Source: Chloroflexota bacterium
GTDB lineage: Bacteria > Vulcanimicrobiota > JAMCWD01
Direction: 5' to 3'
Assembly (NCBI GenBank): GCA_023475345.1
Contig: JAMCWD010000050.1
Location: 31,481 to 95,480, forward strand
DNA length: 64,000 bases
Shown here: positions 9,247-18,038 of the stretch, piece by piece
Position numbering within the stretch: position 1 is the first letter of the stretch
Layout of the letters: the number at the start of each line of letters is the position of its first letter
Program-made: the position numbers and the translations under genes
The notes under the pieces: generated by a model
What the model saw: only the letters and a program-made list of their open reading frames with translations
Databases searched by the model: none
Told to the model about the DNA's origin: nothing

Positions 9247-9247
9247 A

Positions 9248-9592
9248 TTGGGAAACAGGCGGAGAAATATTTCGGAGTACAGGGGAATGTGGCTTTTCGT
9301 AATGTTTGATCTTCCAACAGATACCAAGGCTGACAGGAAAAGGTACAGCAATTTCAGGAAAGCCCTGGTTTCCCATGGGTTCTCGATGCTCCAGTTTTCC
9401 ATTTACGCAAGGTATTACGGGAGCGAAGAATCAAGCGACGCCCAGAGGAACAAAATAAGAGCCATAATGCCTTCAAAAGGACAGGTACGGCTGATATCGA
9501 TCACGGACAGGCAGTTCGGGAAGATGGAGGTGTTCCAGGGAAAAACCAGGTCGAAACCCGAAAATCCTCCACAGCAGATGACGTTTTTTTAA
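9248..9592 (+). CDS. cas2: CRISPR-associated Cas2 (type II)
   Basis: This is the structural partner of Cas1 in spacer integration. WLFVMFDLPTDTKADRKRY and HGFSMLQFSIYARYYGS are typical of type II Cas2 proteins. I place the start at TTG 9248, one base after the cas1 stop, because GGAG (9237-9240) sits at an ideal 7-base distance; this gives 114 residues, normal for II-C. ATG 9287 is an alternative that would give a shorter N-terminus. The gene ends 50 bases before the CRISPR array, with a strong hairpin in between. Confidence 0.93.
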   Translation: MGNRRRNISEYRGMWLFVMFDLPTDTKADRKRYSNFRKALVSHGFSMLQFSIYARYYGSEESSDAQRNKIRAIMPSKGQVRLISITDRQFGKMEVFQGKTRSKPENPPQQMTFF

Positions 9593-9596
9593 TCGG

Positions 9597-9644
9597 AAAA
9601 ACTCATATACCCCCCTGAAAATAAGGATTTTCAGGGGGGTATAT
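9597..9644 (-). terminator. 18-bp perfect hairpin between cas2 and the array; terminator of array transcripts
   Basis: Arms 9605-9622 and 9627-9644 are perfectly complementary over 18 bp with loop AAGG. On the minus strand the hairpin is followed by GAG and TTTTT (9601-9597), so it should stop leftward crRNA transcription before it runs antisense into cas2. On the plus strand no T-run follows. The right arm takes in the first two bases of the terminal repeat. Confidence 0.75.
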
Positions 9645-11394
9645 TGTACCTGAGCGTTCTTTCCTGTCAAGCTACAGCGTTGTTGATAGTATGTGTGAAG
9701 ATAGCAATATTGTACCTGAGCGTTCTTTCCTGTCAAGCTACAGCTGAGCAGGAAGAAGGGATCTTGAATACCGGTATTGTACCTGAGCGTTCTTTCCTGT
9801 CAAGCTACAGCGGTTTCTCGAAGCGGCATATGCAGAAGGTAATTGTACCTGAGCGTTCTTTCCTGTCAAGCTACAGCTGAGCAGGAAGAAGGGATCTTGA
9901 ATACCGGATTGTACCTGAGCGTTCTTTCCTGTCAAGCTACAGCGGATTTGTAGTTGATTACCTGATGGTATCAATTGTACCTGAGCGTTCTTTCCTGTCA
10001 AGCTACAGCGGTTTCCTACATCGAACTATAACCCTCCTGATTGTACCTGAGCGTTCTTTCCTGTCAAGCTACAGCTGTTTTTGTTACCTCTCTTTCATTA
10101 TAATTATTGTACCTGAGCGTTCTTTCCTGTCAAGCTACAGCCCTGTTTAAACATTGACGCTTTCTCCCATCATTGTACCTGAGCGTTCTTTCCTGTCAAG
10201 CTACAGCCGGACAAGCAGAATATCTTCCGGCTTAATGATTGTACCTGAGCGTTCTTTCCTGTCAAGCTACAGCCTCTTTAATCAGTTATCCTTTACTGTT
10301 ATTATTGTACCTGAGCGTTCTTTCCTGTCAAGCTACAGCAGCTTTATTGGAAGGGAAAGAAGTGTACTCATTGTACCTGAGCGTTCTTTCCTGTCAAGCT
10401 ACAGCGGTTGATTCCTCGGCTTCCACGTTGAGGAGATTGTACCTGAGCGTTCTTTCCTGTCAAGCTACAGCTACATATCCGAAATATATTCAAAGTATTT
10501 AATTGTACCTGAGCGTTCTTTCCTGTCAAGCTACAGCTACAAGGAGCGCCGGGTTCAGGTAAAACATAATTGTACCTGAGCGTTCTTTCCTGTCAAGCTA
10601 CAGCTGCAGTTTCGTATAACTGTGCGCTCACTAAATTGTACCTGAGCGTTCTTTCCTGTCAAGCTACAGCGGATTGATGTTACTCAACGCCAAGCTCCTT
10701 ATTGTACCTGAGCGTTCTTTCCTGTCAAGCTACAGCTGGTACAACGGCTTTGTTACCGACTGCCCAATTGTACCTGAGCGTTCTTTCCTGTCAAGCTACA
10801 GCTCCGGATATCGAGATCCCGAATTTTCTCCTATTGTACCTGAGCGTTCTTTCCTGTCAAGCTACAGCAGCGACTCGCCGGGTGTCCCAGGATTTCTCAT
10901 TGTACCTGAGCGTTCTTTCCTGTCAAGCTACAGCTGGTACAACGGCTTTGTTACCGACTGCCCAATTGTACCTGAGCGTTCTTTCCTGTCAAGCTACAGC
11001 TGCTTTTTCTGCTGCGTCCATGCTTTTGTTATTGTACCTGAGCGTTCTTTCCTGTCAAGCTACAGCAGGATCTCACGCACGTAATAATCGAAGTGTATTG
11101 TACCTGAGCGTTCTTTCCTGTCAAGCTACAGCTCCAGTTAGATCACTCTGATTCAGCACGTGATTGTACCTGAGCGTTCTTTCCTGTCAAGCTACAGCGT
11201 ATCACCGATTCGGCCGCAAACGATGAAAATTGTACCTGAGCGTTCTTTCCTGTCAAGCTACAGCCATATATCACAGAACAAGATTTCGAAGTTATTGTAC
11301 CTGAGCGTTCTTTCCTGTCAAGCTACAGCCGGCCCTGGTAACTGCCGCCGTATGTATCATTGTACCTGAGCGTTCTTTCCTGTCAAGCTACAGC
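9643..11394 (-). CRISPR. Type II-C CRISPR array, 27 repeats and 26 spacers
   Basis: I count 27 repeats of 36 bp at 9643-9678, 9709-9744, 9776-9811 and so on to 11359-11394, all apparently identical. On the plus strand each begins ATTGTACCTGAGCG and ends GTCAAGCTACAGC. The 26 spacers are 30 nt except two of 31 (9745-9775, 10538-10568) and two of 29 (11265-11293, 11330-11358). The minus strand is the likely crRNA strand: there the repeat starts GCTGTAGCTTGACAGG, matches the anti-repeat logic of the tracrRNA, and carries a full promoter. Spacers 2 and 4 are the same sequence (31 and 30 nt), and spacers 17 and 20 are identical. Confidence 0.98.
11359..11394 (-). promoter_or_regulatory. Promoter within the CRISPR repeat (shown for the last repeat; present in all 27)
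   Basis: On the minus strand repeat positions 9-14 read TTGACA and positions 31-36 read TACAAT, separated by 16 bases. The -10 box ends exactly at the repeat/spacer border, so transcription should begin about 7 bases into the next spacer, leaving a guide of roughly 24 nt. Repeat-borne promoters are known from II-C systems of Neisseria and Campylobacter; here both boxes are near consensus. Confidence 0.75.
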
Positions 11395-11461
11395 GGGCAA
11401 TTGCGGGCTTTCGCTCCTCCCTCAACAATAGGCTCCACTCAACCTACAACACAAACACCTA

Positions 11462-13156
11462 TTATTGCTGGTTCTTCAAATAGCTCGTCTTGCCGGTGAT
11501 CTCGTCGAATACACCACGCTCGCCGTGCTCGGCTTCAAGGTTGCGCATCTTCTCTATTTCCACGTAATACTGCCCGTCCAGGGTCGAGCGCGCGTTGTAG
11601 TATTCCTTCATTTTATAAGACAACTTGAAAGCCACCCAGTTTATAAAGGCCTCTGTTAAACTGGTCTTGATTTTCTTCGGAACATATTCCTCCATCCAGG
11701 CGGTCGCTATCAACTGGGCCAGCCACACGTGAGATTCGTGCTTCTCCAGGCCTTCCAGCAGGTAAAAAACATGCTGCTTGGTCTTCTTGTCAAAATCATA
11801 ACCGGCGACCTGAATCGAACTCTCGTCGAAATCTTCATCGCTGCCCTTGTACATGGAACCTTTCAATATCGATGTGTCGTTTTTGGGAACAAAAGTAAAC
11901 CTGTACGGGTAGTTCAATTTCATATTGAAATATTCTCTCAGGTTATCCCTGACAAGATCAAAGGCTTCCTCCGCCTCCCGCTCCGAATCGACAACGTCAA
12001 CGCCTCCCCGCGCCCAGGGGACCGGGGTATTGTCAGGAAGCTCATCAAGCCCCGAATCGCTGAGACTGGACGGCATGTTGTATGTGTATAATTTTTCTTC
12101 TTCCTCGGATTTTTTCGAAGGAGGAGACGACTGCCCCGGAGGAGTGGGCTGCTGCTGAATATTATCGGGCTGACGGTATTGATTTACCGGCCTCCCTGTG
12201 GGGATATTCCCGCGGCGCACGGTTTCACGGAAAGAAACCTGCGGAGGCAGGCCTTTAAAATGATCTTTCGCCGCTTCGGCTTCCGCCTGGCCTTCATTAT
12301 TTTTATTGTCTTTGTTATCGGCCGCGGTACCGGCAGGCTGGCTCATCTCCGGCACATCCAGCGCCCCGATGTCCGAAATTTTCTCTCCTCCCGAACTTTT
12401 ATCAGGGATCTTATAACCGCCGTATTTTGCCAGGTAGTCTTCGTCCCGCCTGCCGATGGAGGAATTGATATCGGCGGCCTGACCGGGAGAAATGTTATCG
12501 ACATCGAGAGAATTTAAATTCAGGTTCCATGCCCTCCATATATCGAGATCATCACTGCTGAAATTGCCCGCAAGGGCGGGTTTCTGCCCCTTCTGCACGA
12601 CTGCTATCATATTGTCGGAAATGGGAAGACGTTCGGTGTTGTCCCCGGATTTAAGCGCAGCCTTCCCCCGGTAATTATAAACGAGAGATCCACTGCCTGT
12701 GGCGATAAACTCGGCCTGGGAGCCGAACATAAATATGCTGCCTTCAGGGACATCGACGGTAAGCAGCTTTTTCTCCGGCTTGTCGATCCATAAACGTCCT
12801 TTGACAAGCGAAACGGAAGGGAGATCGCCTATAGAAGCGCCGGCGGCTTCAATCCTTACCTCGGTGCCGGAGCCGAGCCTTAATACCACATCATCGCTTA
12901 ACTTTATGATTGTAATGGGCGATTCGTCTGTCCTGACCGCGCCGGGCAGATTTATCTCATGACCCTTTTCCAGCGGCGACCATCCCAGAATGCCCAGCTT
13001 TATCTCGGGCTTGCCCGAAGTGTAAACAAGGGAACCGGTAACCGCTGCCTGCTCCACGGGTTTTGCCTTGAGGAACATCAGCGCGATTATTACTATAACC
13101 ACGGCACAAGCGCCGTATATCAGGAGCCTTTTAAGATTCACAGCTTTCTTATTCAT
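11462..13156 (-). CDS. FecR-domain membrane-anchored protein with C-terminal domain of unknown function
   Basis: The 564-residue protein has a short cytoplasmic N-terminus and one transmembrane segment (LLIYGACAVVIVIIALMFL). An extracytoplasmic FecR-like domain follows (GSLVYTSGKPEIKL, IIKLSDDVVLRLGSGTEVRI, LVKGRLWIDKP). A Pro/Ser/Glu-rich linker leads to a C-terminal globular region with HESHVWLAQLIATAWMEEY and TEAFINWVAFKLSYKM, faintly like peptidase-type helices but lacking an intact HExxH. I chose ATG 13156 (MNKKAVNLKRLL) because the upstream 39 in-frame residues look non-coding. It ends 67 bp from the CRISPR array. The domain call is fair and the role unknown. Confidence 0.75.
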   Translation of the reverse strand: MNKKAVNLKRLLIYGACAVVIVIIALMFLKAKPVEQAAVTGSLVYTSGKPEIKLGILGWSPLEKGHEINLPGAVRTDESPITIIKLSDDVVLRLGSGTEVRIEAAGASIGDLPSVSLVKGRLWIDKPEKKLLTVDVPEGSIFMFGSQAEFIATGSGSLVYNYRGKAALKSGDNTERLPISDNMIAVVQKGQKPALAGNFSSDDLDIWRAWNLNLNSLDVDNISPGQAADINSSIGRRDEDYLAKYGGYKIPDKSSGGEKISDIGALDVPEMSQPAGTAADNKDNKNNEGQAEAEAAKDHFKGLPPQVSFRETVRRGNIPTGRPVNQYRQPDNIQQQPTPPGQSSPPSKKSEEEEKLYTYNMPSSLSDSGLDELPDNTPVPWARGGVDVVDSEREAEEAFDLVRDNLREYFNMKLNYPYRFTFVPKNDTSILKGSMYKGSDEDFDESSIQVAGYDFDKKTKQHVFYLLEGLEKHESHVWLAQLIATAWMEEYVPKKIKTSLTEAFINWVAFKLSYKMKEYYNARSTLDGQYYVEIEKMRNLEAEHGERGVFDEITGKTSYLKNQQ

Positions 13157-13371
13157 CTGGATCCCCGCCTCCATTCTTAATATTACTTCATAAATTTTAA
13201 CACATAAAGCGTGCCGGAGGAAGATCGGGGAAACGGGCAAAGAGGAAAGATAAGGCCGGGTAAAAAAATTCAATCCCGATGATTAAAGAATTAAAATATG
13301 AGACGCCCCGAAACGCTTTTACAAGTCGCTTTTTCCCCTGCCGCATATTATGCACGCGGCACGATTAAGAC

Positions 13372-16038
13372 TCATGCATGCTTTTCGAATTTGTGCGCTG
13401 TGAATGCCGCGCCCAGGATATCGGCGGCTACCCTCAGCGCCCTTACATCTTCTTCCTGCCATTTCCTGGGCTTTCGGACGTCGTCGAACCCGATGAAACC
13501 TGCCAGCCGGCCGGATATATAAAGCGGGACTATCAATACCGACTGTACATCCTGAGCGCCGGGGATCTCTTTTTCGCCTATTGCCTCACAGGGCATTTTC
13601 AAAAGATCGGTAATGACTATATTCTCGCCGCTTTCCAGTTTTTCCATCCACCAGGGGAATCTTTCCGAAGGCAGGTTTTGAAGATCCGCCTTATGGCTCC
13701 TGACCCCCGGAAGCACCCATTCGTGAGTATTGTCCATAAACTTCTTACCGTCTCTGAACATAAACAGGTAAGCGCGATCAACTTCCATGTTATATCCCAT
13801 TTTTGACAGCACTTCATTGATGACGCCGTCCGGATCGCTACAAACTATAATATCCGCGGCTATCTCCGCCAGCATTGCTTCGACACCGGCCCTTTTCCTG
13901 AGAGCTTCCTCGGCCCTTTTTCTTTCGGAAAGATCTACATCTATACAGAACAGCAAAGGATCTTTTCCCTTGATATAAACGGCCGTGCGAATCGTATATA
14001 CCGGGACGGCTGAGCCGTTTTTATGACGGAACGCTACCTCCTGCGGCGGAAAAAATTCTCCTGACTTTGTTACCCTGGAGCCCTTTTTGAGCATCCTTTC
14101 GAACTGGGGCGTCATATCTTCCGGGAGGATCAAATCCCTGAGATTTTTGCCGACGGCCTCATGGGCTTTATACCCGTAAAGGATCTCGCTTGCCTTATTC
14201 CAATAAACTACCGTCCCGTCCGTTTTATAAGCTCGAATGCTGACACCCGGGATATATTCCATAAGGTTGCGGAACCTCTCCTCGCTTTCGCGGAGGGCCT
14301 CTTCCGCCGCCTTGCGCTCGGTAACGTCCTTGCCCACCCCGATAATTGAAGTTACGTCACCTTTCTCATCGAGTATCGCCGTATCGGTCCATGCAAACCA
14401 GCGCCAGCCGTCTATCGTCATCGCCCTCTGCTCGATGTAACACCTGTGGGGCGGCTCTAAAAGTTTTTCCATGGCTTCGGCGGTTTCCTCGCGGTCGTCC
14501 TCATGGACAAGAGGCATGAAACTTTTCCCCAGAAGCTCTTCCTCCGTTTTTCCGAACGTAGTACAATATGACGGGCTTACAAAAAGGAACCTGCCTTCGG
14601 TATCCACCTTTACCACTAGATGATCCACGTTTTCTATAAGAAGCCGGTATTTCTCCTCGCTTTTTTCAAGCTCTTCCTGGATCTTCTTCCTTTTCGAAAT
14701 ATCGCGAGTTACGCCGACAATCCCCGCCGGGCGGCCTTCCCCGTCGCGCAATAATTTTGCGGTAACTTCAGCCCAGATTTTCGACCCGTCCTTCTTATAT
14801 AACTGAATTTCAAGAGTCCTGGTAGTGCTTGAATCTTCGGGAGAAGTTCTTACGTGCTCGATTTCTTCCAGTAACGCCTTTTTGCAGATTTCGAAGGATT
14901 CCGGGGTCATGATTTCTTCAATTCTCGAAGATTTCAATTCGTCGGAAGTATATCCCCTGAGGCGCTCGATAGCGGGGCTCGTATAAGTGAAGTTGAAATC
15001 GAGATCCGTGGTCCAGATGGTATCGGTGGCGTTTTCCGCCAGCAGGCGATAACGTGCCTCGCTTTCTCCAAGAGTTATTGCGGCATGTTTCCTGTCTTCT
15101 TCTATCCCGATTGCGGCGGCAATAATTTCGATAATCAAAAAATCGTTTTCGTTCAACTCGACATCTTTATTGAAAACCACGCAGAGCGAGCCTATGGCGG
15201 TCTCACAACATTTAACAGGATGGCCCAGGTATGTTTTCAGGCCATAACGGGAAACGTTGGGATCTGTTTCCATATAGCGAGTATCCTGGAGGTTTTTGAC
15301 CATGTATATGCCTGCATCGGGGCCTCTCTTTATCACGTCGTAGCAGATATGGCCGTTGGGCTTATCCCATGGATTATAATCGCCGGGGGTCTCCCACCTT
15401 CCGGCGGAATAGAGCATGCCGTCTTCAAACCTGTTATATAAAGCGCAGGTAGCCCCGAGAAGCTCCCCGCATGTTACGGTAAGCAGTTGTATATTTGCGT
15501 CAAAATCAGGCCCCAGGTTTAAAAATGCATGATTCAGCCTCAAAAGACGTTTTTCGTCCTGCTTTTTCTCGCCCATATCATGCAGGATGCATAGCGCCAG
15601 ATCTCTGCCGCCGAGATTTACAGGGAAAGATTTTGCTTCCAGAGTAACATTAGAACCGTCTTTTCTTTTAATGACAAATTCTTCCGGGCCGGCGGATTTG
15701 CCCTCAAAATTTCTTTTTAACATTTCCCGGATCACGGGCGCTTCGGCGAGATCAATTACTCCCAATTCCAGAATATTTTCCCCGATAACATCTTCCCTCT
15801 TATAGCCGCTGAGCTTTTCCGCCGCCGCGTTTCTATCTATCATATTTCCTTCACGGTCAATCAAAACAAGCGCATCGGGGGCACGCTCAAATATAATCCT
15901 GATTTGCTCTTTGAATCTTTTTAATTCTTCGTCGGCCTTTGTCAGTTGCGCTTCGAAATCTTTCAATTTCTCCACGCGTTTGCGAAGCCCGGCCAGCTCT
16001 TCAACGAGCTGTTTCTTAGTCATCTTCTCGTCCTTCAT
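13372..16038 (-). CDS. Multi-domain PAS/GAF sensory protein without output domain
   Basis: This 888-residue soluble protein begins with a coiled coil (about 1-45), then PAS (46-155), GAF (165-315), three further PAS/PAC units (about 325-450, 455-580, 585-710) and a C-terminal GAF (715-880). Linkers show the usual ITERKAAEEALRESEERFRN pattern. No HisKA, HATPase, GGDEF, EAL or receiver domain is present, and it stops shortly after FIGFDDVRKPRKW in the last GAF. GGAGG lies 7 bases before the ATG. It is downstream of a membrane histidine kinase on the same strand, so it could feed signals to that kinase, but this is inference. Confidence 0.85.
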   Translation of the reverse strand: MKDEKMTKKQLVEELAGLRKRVEKLKDFEAQLTKADEELKRFKEQIRIIFERAPDALVLIDREGNMIDRNAAAEKLSGYKREDVIGENILELGVIDLAEAPVIREMLKRNFEGKSAGPEEFVIKRKDGSNVTLEAKSFPVNLGGRDLALCILHDMGEKKQDEKRLLRLNHAFLNLGPDFDANIQLLTVTCGELLGATCALYNRFEDGMLYSAGRWETPGDYNPWDKPNGHICYDVIKRGPDAGIYMVKNLQDTRYMETDPNVSRYGLKTYLGHPVKCCETAIGSLCVVFNKDVELNENDFLIIEIIAAAIGIEEDRKHAAITLGESEARYRLLAENATDTIWTTDLDFNFTYTSPAIERLRGYTSDELKSSRIEEIMTPESFEICKKALLEEIEHVRTSPEDSSTTRTLEIQLYKKDGSKIWAEVTAKLLRDGEGRPAGIVGVTRDISKRKKIQEELEKSEEKYRLLIENVDHLVVKVDTEGRFLFVSPSYCTTFGKTEEELLGKSFMPLVHEDDREETAEAMEKLLEPPHRCYIEQRAMTIDGWRWFAWTDTAILDEKGDVTSIIGVGKDVTERKAAEEALRESEERFRNLMEYIPGVSIRAYKTDGTVVYWNKASEILYGYKAHEAVGKNLRDLILPEDMTPQFERMLKKGSRVTKSGEFFPPQEVAFRHKNGSAVPVYTIRTAVYIKGKDPLLFCIDVDLSERKRAEEALRKRAGVEAMLAEIAADIIVCSDPDGVINEVLSKMGYNMEVDRAYLFMFRDGKKFMDNTHEWVLPGVRSHKADLQNLPSERFPWWMEKLESGENIVITDLLKMPCEAIGEKEIPGAQDVQSVLIVPLYISGRLAGFIGFDDVRKPRKWQEEDVRALRVAADILGAAFTAHKFEKHA

Positions 16039-16208
16039 ATTCGGACCTCCGCACGACGAATAGCAGTCTCTTTCAATATACCCGGCTATAACCTCGACCT
16101 CACCATGTCAAATAACTATAATATTATACCAGAAAGACATCATGTTTTATATCGGGATAAAGTATGAAATTTTAAAATTAAAAAAATTTAACAGGACTGC
16201 CTATCCTC

Positions 16209-16226
16209 AACCGGCTGTCACCGGTT
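16209..16226 (-). terminator. Possible weak terminator after the membrane histidine kinase
   Basis: AACCGG and CCGGTT form a 6-bp stem with a 6-base loop overlapping the kinase stop codon. On the minus strand a T-rich run follows only some 20 bases later, so termination is uncertain. Confidence 0.3.
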
Positions 16227-18024
16227 ATTCCCGTGATTCGGGCAGGTAAATTTTAAATTCCGTGCCGTTCCCCACCCGGCTTGATACTTCAACCCAGCCG
16301 CCCATGTGTTTCGTTACGCTATATACCATCGGGAGACCGAGGCCGGTGCCTGTGCCTGTTTCCTTTGTAGTAAAGAAGGGCTCGAAAATTCTTTCCAGGT
16401 TTTCAGGCGGGATGCCGACCCCCGTATCGGATACTTTAAGAAGGCAGTAATTCCCGGGTTTAGCATCGAAATGCGTCCTGCAATAAGAATCGTCCAGGGA
16501 AACGAGCGTTGTTTCAAACGTCAGCTTCCCGCCGTCCGGCATGGCATCCCTGGCATTCACGCTCAGGTTTGTTACGATCTGCGTTATAGCGGACGGGTCG
16601 CCCTTTATAAGGCAGGGCTTTTCGGCAAGCCTTGTTTCAAGCTCTATCGTAGATGGTATGGCCGCGCGTATAAGCCGTAAAGACTCCTCAACCATGACGT
16701 TCAAAGATATGGCCTTTTCTTCGAATTTTTTGGGCCTTGCGAACTGGAGAAGCTGTTTAATCATTTCGGCGGCTCTTTGAGTGGAGTCTTCCACAGTATT
16801 CAATATCGGGACGGCGGGGTCGTCCTGTCCGAGTTTTCTTTTCACCCGGTGAATATTCAGCAGGATTGCGGATAATATATTGTTAAAGTCATGGGCAAGG
16901 CCGCCTGCCAGGTTGCCGACAGCTTCCATCTTCTGAGACTGGATGAACTGCTTCTCCATATTCTTCAGATCGCTGATATTGCGGGCGATAGCCTGTACCC
17001 CTACAAGGCTCCCGCCGGGATCTCGAATCGGAGTCGTTAAGATCTGGACCCAGACCTTCTCCCCCCTGCTGTCGATAATTTCAGCCTCGTAAGGCGGGAT
17101 ATTCATGCCCTCTTTCACCCTCTGATCCAGCTTCTCCCTTACCATGGAGCGGTATTCGGGGGCTATTACATCGAACATGTTCATTTTCAGGAGCTTTTCC
17201 ACCGGGTATCCCGACAGCTTTTCCCCCATCGGACTGACAAATGTAAAATTTCCTTCCAAATCTATCGTGATGACCGTATCGGGCATGTTATCCAGAAGGT
17301 GGCGGTAACGCTCTTCGCTGTCCTTCAACGCCTGGATGAATTTCTTCCTCTCGGTAATGTCCCGCATCGTCCCCTGGTACCTGGTTATTTCTCCCTTATC
17401 GTCCTTTATCCCCACAGACGTCAATAATATGGGGACAAGCGTCCCGTCTTTCCTTTTAAAATCGACTTCCATATTTTTTATGAAGCCTTTTTCATCCATC
17501 TCCCTCATAAATTTTTTCCTGTCGTCGGGATCTGCATAAAGCCCGGAGACGTTAATGTTGAGAATCTCCTCTTTGTTTTTATAGCCGAACATCCCGGCCC
17601 CGGTATCGTTAATATCGATAATATGGCCTTCCTTGTCTGTGATATAGGCGCAGTCGGTCGATGTGATAAAGAACCTCCGGTATCTTTCCTCGCTTTCTTC
17701 CATGGCAACTTCTGCGCCCCTGTACCTGTCCCTCAATGCGCCTACAATGATGCCCACGACGATAAATATTACGGCCCTGGATAAAACCGCCAAATCAAAA
17801 CCCGGGATATTTAAAGCCATATAAAAAATTGAAAGCAAAAGGCTCGCGCCAAGACCGCCTTTCAAGCCCCACCATATAGCCGCCAGGACTATCGGTATAT
17901 AAAAAAGGTGGGTATAAACGATCTGTATGTTCAGCACGAACCTGAAATAAAAATCCAGCCCGATACACAAAAGCAGGAGCAGACCCGTTATAATGTACCT
18001 GTGGATCTTCAGTTTTCCACCCAC
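16225..18024 (-). CDS. Membrane PAS-domain sensor histidine kinase
   Basis: The 599-residue protein has about four membrane segments in residues 8-100, two PAS/PAC domains (about 110-235 and 238-360), a HisKA-type domain with the phosphoacceptor histidine in GNLAGGLAHDFNNILSAI, and an HATPase domain with NLSVNARDAMPDGG, DTGVGIPPENLERIFEPFF and GTGLGLPMVYS. The AHDFNN form of the H box is typical of PAS hybrid or NtrB-like kinases; no receiver is attached and none is adjacent. The start is GTG 18024 behind GGGGAG. galT ends 14 bases upstream, so the two are probably cotranscribed, though no functional link is evident. Confidence 0.9.
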   Translation of the reverse strand: MGGKLKIHRYIITGLLLLLCIGLDFYFRFVLNIQIVYTHLFYIPIVLAAIWWGLKGGLGASLLLSIFYMALNIPGFDLAVLSRAVIFIVVGIIVGALRDRYRGAEVAMEESEERYRRFFITSTDCAYITDKEGHIIDINDTGAGMFGYKNKEEILNINVSGLYADPDDRKKFMREMDEKGFIKNMEVDFKRKDGTLVPILLTSVGIKDDKGEITRYQGTMRDITERKKFIQALKDSEERYRHLLDNMPDTVITIDLEGNFTFVSPMGEKLSGYPVEKLLKMNMFDVIAPEYRSMVREKLDQRVKEGMNIPPYEAEIIDSRGEKVWVQILTTPIRDPGGSLVGVQAIARNISDLKNMEKQFIQSQKMEAVGNLAGGLAHDFNNILSAILLNIHRVKRKLGQDDPAVPILNTVEDSTQRAAEMIKQLLQFARPKKFEEKAISLNVMVEESLRLIRAAIPSTIELETRLAEKPCLIKGDPSAITQIVTNLSVNARDAMPDGGKLTFETTLVSLDDSYCRTHFDAKPGNYCLLKVSDTGVGIPPENLERIFEPFFTTKETGTGTGLGLPMVYSVTKHMGGWVEVSSRVGNGTEFKIYLPESRE

Positions 18025-18038
18025 ATGAATCTCCCCGG

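Noticed and set aside
9644..11369. Open frames on both strands reading repeated VPERSFLSSYS, YLSVLSCQATA or LTGKNAQVQ
   Set aside because: They are translations of the CRISPR repeats, not genes.
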